Shown here: positions 4,773-11,162 of the stretch, piece by piece
Layout of the letters: every line of letters starts with the position of its first letter
Position numbering within the stretch: position 1 is the first letter of the stretch
DNA from: SG8-30 sp037443885
Lineage (GTDB): Bacteria; Pseudomonadota; Gammaproteobacteria; Steroidobacterales; Steroidobacteraceae
Length of the DNA stretch: 11,774 nt
Assembly (NCBI GenBank): GCA_037443885.1
Contig: JBBINN010000088.1
Location: forward strand, 1-11,774
Direction of reading: 5' to 3'
Notes under the pieces: model-generated
The model's input: the letters and a program-made list of their open reading frames with translations, nothing else
What the model was told of the DNA's origin: nothing
Databases searched by the model: none
Program-made: the position numbers and the translations under genes

Positions 4773-6872
4773 ATGCGCGAATCCGCGCCCGCCGCGCCGA
4801 GGAACCGCCTCGCCGCCGAGACCAGCCCCTACCTGCTTCAGCACGCCGGCAACCCGGTGGACTGGCACCCGTGGGGCGAGGAGGCGATCGCGCTCGCGCG
4901 GCAGCTCGACCGGCCCGTCCTGCTGTCCGTCGGCTACTCGGCCTGTCACTGGTGCCACGTCATGGCGCACGAGTCGTTCGAGGACCCGGGCACGGCCGAG
5001 GTCATGAACGAGCACTTCGTGAACGTGAAGGTGGACCGCGAGGAGCGGCCGGACCTCGACAAGGTCTACCAGATCGCCCACCAGGTGATCACGCAGCGCG
5101 GCGGCGGCTGGCCGCTCACCATGTTCCTCGCACCGGACGACCTTACGCCGTTCTTCGGTGGAACGTACTTCCCCCGCGAGGCCCGCTACGGCATGCCGCC
5201 CTTCATCGAGGTCCTGCACCGGGTCGCCGCTTTCTATCGCGAGCGCCGCGACGAAATCCGCAGGCAGAACGGCGCGCTGCGGGACGTGTTCGACGACATC
5301 ATCCCGCCGGCCGCGGCCGCCGGCGCGACACTCGACGCAGCGCCGCTCGTTGCCGCGCGGCGCGAGTCGGAGGCGAGCTTCGACCGCGAGCACGGCGGCT
5401 TCGGCGGCGCGCCGAAGTTTCCGCAAGCCGCGACGCTGGAGCGCCTGCTGCGGGACTGGCACGCGACCGCCGCGAGCCCCGCGCCGGACCTCCAGGCTCT
5501 CTTCATGGCCACCCTCACGCTCACGCGCATGTGCGAGGGCGGCCTCTACGACCAGCTCGGCGGCGGCTTCTTCCGCTATTCGGTGGACCGCCACTGGATG
5601 ATCCCGCACTTCGAGAAGATGCTCTACGACAACGGCCCGCTGCTCGCGGTCGCGGCCGAGGCGGCCACGGCCACGGGCGAGGATCTCTTCCGCCGCGTAG
5701 CCATCGAGACCGCCGACTGGGCCATCCGCGAGATGCAGTCCCCCGAGGGTGGCTTCTACTCGGCGCTCGACGCCGACTCCGAAGGCCACGAGGGCCGCTT
5801 CTACACCTGGGACCGCGCGGAGGTCGAGGCGCTGCTGCCTGCGGACGGGTACCGCGCGCTGGCGCGCCGCTTCGGCCTCGACCGGGAGCCGAACTTCGAG
5901 CGCACGTGGCACCTGCACGGCTTCGTCGGCCTGGAACAGGTCGCGCAGGAGATGGGCGTCACGCCCGAGTCGGCCGGCGCCGCGATCGACTCGGCGCGCC
6001 GGATGCTCCTGACGCTGCGCGAGCGGCGCGTGCGCCCCGGTCGGGACGAGAAGGTGCTGACGGCCTGGAACGGCCTGATGATCCGGGGGCTCGCCGTGGC
6101 GGCCAGGACACTCGGGCGGCCGGGCTACGCCGAAGCCGCGACGCGCGCCGCCGACCTCCTGCGCCGGCGCTGCTTCGTGGACGGCCGACTGCTCGCCACC
6201 TGGAAGGACGGCCGGGCCCGCTTCCCAGCCTACCTCGACGACTACGCCTACCTGCTCGACGCCCTCCTTGCGCTGCTGCAGGCGCGCTGGCGGGGCGCCG
6301 ACCTCGAGTTCGCGCAGGCGCTCGCCGACCGGCTGATCGAGGACTTCGAGGACCGCGAGCGGGGCGGCTTCTGGTTCACGGCCGAGGGTCACGACCCGCC
6401 CCTGCACCGCCCGAAGGGCTTCGCCGACGAGGCCACGCCCGCCGGCAACGGAATCGCCACCCGCGCGCTCGGCCGGCTTGGCTGGCTGCTCGGCGAGACG
6501 CGCTACCTGGAGGCCGCCGAGCGCGCCGTGCGCGGGGCCTGGCCATCGCTCGTGCGCGCGCCCCAGGCCCACGGCACCATGCTCACGGCGCTGGAGGAAT
6601 ACCTGCGCCCGCCGCAGGTCGTGATCCTGCGCGGGCCGGCGGGTGAAGTCGCGCGCTGGTCGCAGTCGCTGGCGCCGCTCTACGCCCCGCTCTGCATGGT
6701 GTTCGCCATCCCCGAGGACGCTGCCGGCCTGCCGCCGTCGCTCGCCGCCAAGGCGCCGCGCGCGGGCACCGTCGCCTACCTGTGCGAGGGCCCGGCATGC
6801 TCAGCGCCGATCGACGACCTGTCGCGGCTGGTGCGGGTGTTGCGCGACGGCGTGGAGACGCGCGAACCCTGA
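4773..6872 (+). CDS. DUF255 thioredoxin-like / six-hairpin glycosidase-like protein (YyaL, SPATA20 family)
   Basis: 699 residues, full length for this family, which runs from bacteria (YyaL) to human SPATA20. The N-terminus opens with the hallmark NRLAAETSPYLLQHAGNPVDW (11-31), then a thioredoxin-like domain with SACHWCHVM (56-64; CxxC at Cys58/Cys61) and NVKVDREERPDLD (84-96). GGGWPLTMFLAPDD (110-123) and TYFPRE (131-136) follow. After residue 190 comes an alpha/alpha-barrel region with GGFGGAPKFP (208-217), DRHWMIPHFEKMLYDN (272-287), GRFYTWD and GRDEKVLTAWNGLM, resembling N-acylglucosamine epimerases. No signal peptide, so probably cytosolic. The biochemical role of the family is unsettled; a redox and a carbohydrate activity have both been suggested. 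Converges on the next gene with a 4-nt gap. Confidence 0.93.
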   Translation: MRESAPAAPRNRLAAETSPYLLQHAGNPVDWHPWGEEAIALARQLDRPVLLSVGYSACHWCHVMAHESFEDPGTAEVMNEHFVNVKVDREERPDLDKVYQIAHQVITQRGGGWPLTMFLAPDDLTPFFGGTYFPREARYGMPPFIEVLHRVAAFYRERRDEIRRQNGALRDVFDDIIPPAAAAGATLDAAPLVAARRESEASFDREHGGFGGAPKFPQAATLERLLRDWHATAASPAPDLQALFMATLTLTRMCEGGLYDQLGGGFFRYSVDRHWMIPHFEKMLYDNGPLLAVAAEAATATGEDLFRRVAIETADWAIREMQSPEGGFYSALDADSEGHEGRFYTWDRAEVEALLPADGYRALARRFGLDREPNFERTWHLHGFVGLEQVAQEMGVTPESAGAAIDSARRMLLTLRERRVRPGRDEKVLTAWNGLMIRGLAVAARTLGRPGYAEAATRAADLLRRRCFVDGRLLATWKDGRARFPAYLDDYAYLLDALLALLQARWRGADLEFAQALADRLIEDFEDRERGGFWFTAEGHDPPLHRPKGFADEATPAGNGIATRALGRLGWLLGETRYLEAAERAVRGAWPSLVRAPQAHGTMLTALEEYLRPPQVVILRGPAGEVARWSQSLAPLYAPLCMVFAIPEDAAGLPPSLAAKAPRAGTVAYLCEGPACSAPIDDLSRLVRVLRDGVETREP

Positions 6873-6876
6873 GGGA

Positions 6877-7437
6877 TCAGCCCGCCCCGCCGGCGAGCGT
6901 AAGCGCGCCCAGCACGAAGAACAGCGCCGCCGCCGCCCAGCGCAGGTACCTCATGTTCACGCGCCTGGCGAATCGCTCGCCGAGCCAGACGGCGGGGACG
7001 TTGGCGATCATCATGCCCAGCGTGGTGCCCACCACCACGGCGACCAGTGATTCGAAGCGCGCCGCGAGCGCGATGGTCGCGAGCTGGGTCTTGTCGCCCA
7101 TCTCGGCCAGGAAGAAGACGATCACCGTGGTGAGGAACACGCCGGCGGCGGGCAGCTTCGGGTTCTCCTCGAACTCGTCCGGCACGAGCGCCCACAGCCC
7201 GAAGCCGAAGAAGGCGGCGGCGACGATCCAGGTGAGCAGCTGCGGGGACACCAGCGAGGCGAGCCACGCGCCGAAAGCCCCGGCGAGGAAGTGGTTCGCG
7301 AGCGTCGCGACCAGGATGCCGAGCGCGATCGGCACCGGCTTGCGGAACCGGCCCGCGAGCACGAACGACAGCAGCTGGGTCTTGTCACCCATCTCGGCAA
7401 GGGCGACGATCGCGGTCGAATAGAGGAAAGCGTCCAT
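6877..7437 (-). CDS. TMEM165/GDT1 (UPF0016) family cation transporter, MneA-like
   Basis: 186 residues with about six membrane helices built as two homologous halves. Each half carries the family motif E-x-G-D-K-T: EMGDKTQL at 15-22 and again at 112-119. A charged loop PDEFEENPK (86-94) joins the halves. Family members are Mn2+/Ca2+ exporters or exchangers (bacterial MneA, yeast Gdt1, human TMEM165), so manganese efflux at the inner membrane is the likely role; which ion is inferred, not seen. The ATG at 7437 overlaps the ATG of the divergent dehydratase in one CATG. A possible -10 box (TAGAAT, 7466-7461) lies inside the coding part of that neighbour. No manganese riboswitch or Mur box was recognised. 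Confidence 0.92.
   Translation of the reverse strand: MDAFLYSTAIVALAEMGDKTQLLSFVLAGRFRKPVPIALGILVATLANHFLAGAFGAWLASLVSPQLLTWIVAAAFFGFGLWALVPDEFEENPKLPAAGVFLTTVIVFFLAEMGDKTQLATIALAARFESLVAVVVGTTLGMMIANVPAVWLGERFARRVNMRYLRWAAAALFFVLGALTLAGGAG
7423..7427 (+). promoter_or_regulatory. Ribosome-binding site for the dehydratase, inside the TMEM165-family gene
   Basis: GAGGA is 8 nt before the ATG at 7436. It supports that ATG over the GTG at 7514, although it means the leader and promoter of the dehydratase lie inside the opposite-strand transporter gene. Confidence 0.5.
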
Positions 7438-8467
7438 GAAGGCTCCGCGGCCAGCGCGCGATTCTAGTCCCGGCGACCCGGGCGGTACACGGCAACCGCC
7501 CGGTTACGCGGACGTGGCCGCGGCCGCGGGGCGCCTCGCCGGAGTCGCGCGGCGCACGCCGCTCATCGCGGGCACGCCGCTCGACGCGCTGACCGGCGCC
7601 CGGGTCCTAGTGAAGGCGGAGTGCCTGCAGGTCACGGGATCCTTCAAGATCCGCGGCGCCTGGAACCGGCTCGTGCAGCTCGGCCCTGCCGAGCGCGCCG
7701 CAGGCGTCGTCGCCTTCTCCTCTGGAAACCATGCGCAGGGCGTGGCCGAGGCGGCGCGCCGCCTCGGCATCCCCGCCACGATCGTGATGCCGGCCGATGC
7801 GCCACGGGCCAAGCTCGACAACACGCGCGCACTGGGAGCCGAGGTCGTGACCTACGACAGGCTGCGCGAGAGCCGCGAGTCGATCGCCGCGCGCCTCGCC
7901 GCCGAGCGCGGCGCAACGCTGGTGCCGTCCTACGACGATCCGCACATCATCGCCGGCCAGGGCACGGTGGGCCTCGAGATCGCCGAGCAGGCGGCGCAGG
8001 CGGGCCTCGTTCCGGACGAAGTGATCATCTGCTGCAGCGGCGGCAGCCTCGCCAGCGGCAGCGCCCTCGCCATCCACCAGCACGCACCGCAGGCGCGCGT
8101 GTGGGTCGCGGAGCCGACGGGCTTCGACGACACGCGTCGCTCGCTCGAAGCCGGAACGCGCTTGTCGAACGCCGCAGGAGGCCAGTCCTTCTGCGACGCG
8201 TTGCTCGCGCCCACGCCGGGCGAGCTCACGTTCGCCCTGCTGCGTGAGCTCGTCGCGGGTGGCCTCGCGGTCACCGACGACGAGGTCCGCAGCGCGATGG
8301 TGGCAGCCTTCCGCCACCTCAGGCTGGTGGTCGAGCCCGGCGGCGCCGTGGCGCTCGCCGCGCTGCTCGCCGGGCGCCTCCCCTGCCGCGGGCGGACGGT
8401 CGCGGTGGTCCTGTCCGGAGGCAACGTGGACGCCGCGCCCTACCGCGAAGTTCTTGCCGGCGCGTGA
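7436..8467 (+). CDS. PLP-dependent threonine/serine dehydratase
   Basis: 343 residues, fold type II PLP enzyme that deaminates L-threonine to 2-oxobutyrate or L-serine to pyruvate. Motifs: RTPLIAG (40-46), SFKIRGAWN (69-77) with Lys71 as the PLP Schiff-base lysine, SSGNHAQGVA (95-104), the phosphate loop CSGGSLASG (200-208), VVEPGGAVA (298-306) and SGGN (327-330). There is no C-terminal ACT domain, so it is not the isoleucine-feedback form of IlvA; a catabolic TdcB-like dehydratase, serine racemase or hydroxyectoine-type EutB are alternatives. The ATG at 7436 has a good ribosome-binding site but adds about 24 unconserved residues (MKAPRPARDSSPGDPGG); the GTG at 7514 is the alternative and lacks one. 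The AEC gene follows after 33 nt and may be co-transcribed. Confidence 0.88.
   Translation: MKAPRPARDSSPGDPGGTRQPPGYADVAAAAGRLAGVARRTPLIAGTPLDALTGARVLVKAECLQVTGSFKIRGAWNRLVQLGPAERAAGVVAFSSGNHAQGVAEAARRLGIPATIVMPADAPRAKLDNTRALGAEVVTYDRLRESRESIAARLAAERGATLVPSYDDPHIIAGQGTVGLEIAEQAAQAGLVPDEVIICCSGGSLASGSALAIHQHAPQARVWVAEPTGFDDTRRSLEAGTRLSNAAGGQSFCDALLAPTPGELTFALLRELVAGGLAVTDDEVRSAMVAAFRHLRLVVEPGGAVALAALLAGRLPCRGRTVAVVLSGGNVDAAPYREVLAGA
7461..7466 (-). promoter_or_regulatory. Candidate -10 box for the TMEM165-family gene
   Basis: The minus strand reads CTAGAATC, identical in core to the boxes before lgt and rlmI. A start near 7454 would give a leader of about 17 nt before the ATG at 7437. No clear -35 box was found. 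Confidence 0.35.
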
Positions 8468-8500
8468 ACCGCGCTTACTGACGACGCACCCGAAATCACG

Positions 8501-9552
8501 ATGCAGTCGCTGCTGCTCCTCTTCACCTGCCTCGCGCTCGGTGCGCTCGTCACGCGGCTCGCCCGCCCGCCGGCCGGCCTCGCCGACGCGCTCAACTGGT
8601 GGGTGATCAACGTCGCGCTGCCGGCCCTCGTGCTCTCGATCGTGCCGGGCCTGCCGTTCTCCGCCGCGCTGTGGTTCCCGGCGGTCGCGATGTGGTTCGT
8701 GTTCCTCGGCGGCTGGGCCGTGTTCGCGGCGGCCGGCCGCGCGGCCGGCTGGAGCGGCGCGAGAGTCGGCGCGCTGACGCTCACCTGCGGCCTGGGCAAC
8801 TCGGCCTTCATCGGCCTGCCGCTCATCGAGGCGCTGCGCGGCCGCGAGGCGCTGCCGGTCGCCGCCATCGCGGACCAGGCGGGCGTGTTCCTGTCGCTCG
8901 CGATCGGGGGGAGCCTCGTGGCCGCGCTCTACTCGGGCGGCCACGTCTCCGCCGCCCCGGTGGCGCGCCGCGTGCTGCTGTTCCCGCCGTTCATCGCGCT
9001 GCTGGCCGGGCTGGCCCTGGGCGCGACCGGTGGCCTGCCGGCGTTCCTTGCGCCGCTCATCGAGCGCATCGGCGAGACGACGCAGGTCGGGTTCCGGACG
9101 GTTGCCGGTGTCGATGACCAGCGCCCCGATCCCGCCTGCGCGAAAGGCGCGGGCGACGGTGCGGGCGTCCTCGGCCGCGCGGGGGCGGTCGGCCTGANNN
9201 NNNNNNNCCGCTCATCGAGCGCATCGGCGAGACCCTGGTTCCCCTTGCACTCTTCTCCGTGGGGCTTCAGCTGCGCCTGCGGCTGGAACCCGGCCACGCT
9301 GCGCCCGTCGCAGCCGGACTCGGCTGGAAGCTCGCGCTGGCGCCGCTGCTGGTCTGGCTCATCGGCCGGGCCGCCGACATCGAGGGCGGGGTGCTCGAGG
9401 TCACCGTGCTGCAGGCCGCGATGGCGCCGATGATCTCGGGGGCGATGCTTGCGCAGCAGAACCGCCTGGAACCGGCGCTCGCCAACGCGGTGCTGGGTCT
9501 CGGGATCCTGCTGTCGTTCGTGACGGTGCCGCTGGTCGACCGCCTGCTCTAG
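8501..9552 (+). CDS. AEC (auxin efflux carrier) family permease, interrupted by an assembly join
   Basis: Inner-membrane permease of the bile/arsenite/riboflavin transporter superfamily; AEC members move organic acids such as malonate or malate, but the substrate is unknown here. The first part (8501-9078) gives NVALPALVLS (37-46), GLGNSAFIGLPLIE (97-110) with the family N-x-x-F-x-G-x-P motif, and several hydrophobic helices up to LIERIGET. The second part (9234-9552, another frame) continues LVPLALFSVGLQLRLRL, VLQAAMAPMISGAMLA and VPLVDRLL. Between them are 119 foreign bases, 10 N and a 26-nt repeat. Joining 9078 to 9234 restores one frame of 298 residues, normal for AEC proteins. The gene is therefore probably intact in the organism. 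It may share a transcript with the dehydratase upstream. No clear ribosome-binding site precedes the ATG. Its TAG shares a CTAG with the next gene's stop. Confidence 0.88.
9053..9078 (+). repeat. 26-nt direct repeat, left copy at the assembly join
   Basis: Identical to 9208-9233. Both code LIERIGE in the AEC frame before and after the gap, which marks overlapping contig ends rather than a biological repeat. Confidence 0.85.
9079..9197 (-). other. Foreign fragment resembling magnesium chelatase subunit D (BchD/ChlD VWA domain)
   Basis: The minus strand is open for the whole 119 bp and reads ADRPRAAEDARTVARAF followed by RAGGIGALVIDTGNRPEPDL, which resembles the C-terminal von Willebrand A region of magnesium-chelatase D subunits (AxA-LVIDT-RPxP pattern). 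On the plus strand it does not continue the AEC protein. It has no start or stop of its own and ends at the N block. Most likely a chimeric contig end; the family match is from memory of the motif, over only 39 residues. Confidence 0.55.
9198..9207. other. Assembly gap (10 N)
   Basis: Ten consecutive N, a placeholder of fixed length used by scaffolders. The repeat on both sides suggests the true gap size is negative, so no sequence is really missing. Confidence 0.97.
9208..9233 (+). repeat. 26-nt direct repeat, right copy at the assembly join
   Basis: Identical to 9053-9078. The AEC reading frame continues directly from this copy (ACC CTG GTT, Thr-Leu-Val). Confidence 0.85.
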
Positions 9553-10259
9553 GCCCGCCGGCGCCGTGGCGACCGCTCGCCGCTCCAGTCGTATCGCCAG
9601 ACGAACAGCCCGATCGCGACGGGCAGCAGCGTGTACGCCCACGGCGACAGCGCCGCAGTCGCCGGGAACTGGGCGAGCGTCACGGAGAGCAGGCCGGCGG
9701 CCATCAGCAGCAGCCAGATGACCGCCTCGCCGCGCGCCGCGGCACGCGTCGGGCGGGTGGATTCCGGGGAGCGCGCGGCGAGCGCGTACAGCGCCGCCAT
9801 CACGCCGGACATGGCGAGGAAGCCGAGCCCGTAGAGCGTGAAGAGCGCCGCGACTTCGTCCAGGCTCGTGGACCCCGCCGCGCCTCCTTTCGCGAACTGC
9901 ACGAAGGACAGCGCCATGAGCCGCAGCGGGTACACGTAGACCAGCACCAGGAACACGAGCGCGAGGCTCAGCAGCACCGGGAGACCGGCCCGCGCGTCGC
10001 TGTACCGGCGCCAGCGCACGTGTCCGGCCCAGAACATCGCGATCAGGGCGAAGCTCACGGCGAACGCGGGGACGTTGTCCAGCGCCGCCCGCAGCTCGGC
10101 GAGCGTGGCCGGCACCGATCCGACGCCAACGACTAGCAGCGTGACCGCGAACGCGAACGCAGCATCCACGAACGCATCGAGCCTGGCGGCACCACCCTCG
10201 CGCCGGAGTTCTCCCGCGACCGGCAAGGCCCCGGACCGGTCCTCCTGGACGGACGTCAT
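9549..10259 (-). CDS. TMEM175/DUF1211-like membrane protein, putative potassium channel family
   Basis: 236 residues from the ATG at 10259. About six hydrophobic helices: roughly 31-50, 66-85, 95-118, 138-160, 178-198 and 207-222 (numbered from the ATG at 10274), then a basic tail RSPRRRR. The first helix, RLDAFVDAAFAFAVTLLVV, matches the TMEM175 pattern R-x-x-x-F-S-D-x-x-F-A-x-x-x-T-L-L except that Ser of FSD is Val. Bacterial members form tetrameric K+ channels with one such repeat per chain. The ATG at 10259 has GGAG 9 nt upstream; the ATG at 10274 would add five residues and lacks a good site. Stop codons of this gene and the AEC gene share CTAG at 9549-9552. Channel function is inferred from the family. 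Confidence 0.75.
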   Translation of the reverse strand: MTSVQEDRSGALPVAGELRREGGAARLDAFVDAAFAFAVTLLVVGVGSVPATLAELRAALDNVPAFAVSFALIAMFWAGHVRWRRYSDARAGLPVLLSLALVFLVLVYVYPLRLMALSFVQFAKGGAAGSTSLDEVAALFTLYGLGFLAMSGVMAALYALAARSPESTRPTRAAARGEAVIWLLLMAAGLLSVTLAQFPATAALSPWAYTLLPVAIGLFVWRYDWSGERSPRRRRA

Positions 10260-10289
10260 GACATCAAGCTCCATTGTCGGCCCACGTGC

Positions 10290-10310
10290 GCCGGTCGGCT
10301 GCAGACCGGT
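10290..10310. terminator. Inverted repeat between the HIT operon and the TMEM175-like gene
   Basis: CCGGTC (10291-10296) pairs with GACCGG (10304-10309) around a 7-nt loop, plus a G-T wobble outside. It lies 35 nt after the HIT stop on the minus strand and 16 nt before the alternative start of the membrane protein. There is no T-run, so it may be a weak terminator of the HAD-DUF486-HIT operon or an operator. Confidence 0.3.
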
Positions 10311-10344
10311 CCGCGCCGAGTGTGACCGTGCGACCGCTGGTGGA

Positions 10345-10803
10345 TCAAGCCGGCCGGACGATCGCTCCGGATGCCGTCAACGCCTCGCGCAGGCCGTCAC
10401 GCAGCGCCGCGTGACGCATGAGGTCGAAGGGCTCGGCCTGAGACCAGTCGTAGGCCCAGGGGTGCGCCGTGCGCAGGCTGTCCGGCTCGTTCGCGTAACG
10501 CGGGAAGACGTGCGCATGCAGCGCCGGCTCGACGTTGCCGAACATGGCGTAGTTCACCCGCAGGGCGCCCGTCACCGCGAGCACCGCATCGCCGAGCGCA
10601 GCCATATCGGCGAGGAAGCGCTCCCGCGCCGGCCCGTCGAGGTCGTTGAGCGTGGGCACGACGGGGTCCGGCAGCAGCAGGCAATAGCCCGGCAGCACCT
10701 GCGGGTCACCGACCACCGCCCAGCCGGACGAAAGCCGCGCGATCATCGTCGGGTCGGTGCCCGCATTCAGCGACGCGACGCGGCGGTGGATGGCGGTGTT
10801 CAA
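10345..10803 (-). CDS. HIT-family nucleotide-binding hydrolase
   Basis: 152 residues from a TTG start. The histidine-triad region reads EPALHAHVFPR (92-102): His96 and His98 fit the nucleophile and its neighbour in the usual HxHxHxx motif, while the first His is Ala94. NYAMFGN (84-90) comes just before. HIT proteins hydrolyse or transfer nucleotidyl groups on compounds such as AMP-amidates or dinucleoside polyphosphates; the substrate here is unknown. The TTG (10803-10801) overlaps the DUF486 TGA as TTGA and has GGGAGGG with a 7-nt spacer, a near-ideal ribosome-binding site, so the unusual start is well supported. Last gene of a three-gene operon with DUF486 and a HAD phosphatase. Confidence 0.87.
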   Translation of the reverse strand: MNTAIHRRVASLNAGTDPTMIARLSSGWAVVGDPQVLPGYCLLLPDPVVPTLNDLDGPARERFLADMAALGDAVLAVTGALRVNYAMFGNVEPALHAHVFPRYANEPDSLRTAHPWAYDWSQAEPFDLMRHAALRDGLREALTASGAIVRPA

Positions 10804-11153
10804 GGCGTTCCCTCCCGGAAGATGAAATAGACGGCACCGACCATGCACAGGGCGGCCCACAGGTAGTCGAGCTTGAGGCCCTGCTTCATGTACAGCACCA
10901 CGAACGGAACGAAGACCGTGAGGGTGATGACCTCCTGCAGGATCTTGAGCTGCGGCAGGGTCATCACCGTGTAGCCGATGCGGTTGCCTGGCACCTGGAA
11001 CGCGTACTCCACCGCGGCGATGCCCCAGGAGAACAGCGCCGCGAGGTACCAGGGCTTGTCGTTCATCTCCTTCAGGTGGGCATACCACGCGAAGGTCATG
11101 AACACGTTCGACAGCGTCAGCAGGACGACCGTGTGCCAGAAGGCGACGGGCAT
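10800..11153 (-). CDS. DUF486 family small membrane protein (DMT-like)
   Basis: 117 residues, four predicted helices: about 5-24, 35-54, 68-90 and 95-113. TLSNVFMTFAWYAHLK (13-28), WGIAAVEYAFQVPGNRIGY (43-61) and QLKILQEVITL (68-78) are typical of DUF486, a family of roughly 110-residue proteins distantly like small multidrug resistance transporters. No transport activity has been shown for the family to my knowledge. The ATG at 11153 has GAGG about 7 nt upstream, which overlaps the stop of the HAD gene; the gap is 9 nt. It overlaps the HIT start by 3 nt. Confidence 0.9.
   Translation of the reverse strand: MPVAFWHTVVLLTLSNVFMTFAWYAHLKEMNDKPWYLAALFSWGIAAVEYAFQVPGNRIGYTVMTLPQLKILQEVITLTVFVPFVVLYMKQGLKLDYLWAALCMVGAVYFIFREGTP
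10810..10816 (-). promoter_or_regulatory. Strong ribosome-binding site that fixes the HIT TTG start
   Basis: The minus strand reads GGGAGGG, then AACGCC and TTG. The core GGAGG is 7 nt from the TTG. No ATG or GTG exists near it in the HIT frame, so this site decides the start. Confidence 0.65.
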
Positions 11154-11162
11154 GCTCGATCC

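Noticed and set aside
4713..6572. Long open frame (619 codons) on the minus strand opposite the DUF255 gene
   Set aside because: Its translation is a repetitive Arg/Glu/Ala/Val product typical of antisense frames in GC-rich genes, while the plus strand codes a full, well-conserved DUF255 protein.
7607..8944. Minus-strand frame of 445 codons opposite the dehydratase and AEC genes
   Set aside because: Low-complexity Arg/Glu/Ala translation with no family motif, over two clear plus-strand genes.
9053..9233. Mobile element insertion with a 26-bp target duplication
   Set aside because: The insert has no transposase, no inverted ends and includes a scaffold gap; contig overlap explains the repeat more simply.
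10281..10310. CACGTG palindrome (10283-10288) with the adjacent inverted repeat as an operator
   Set aside because: A six-base palindrome is common by chance in GC-rich DNA and no regulator gene is nearby; only the longer inverted repeat was kept, at low confidence.
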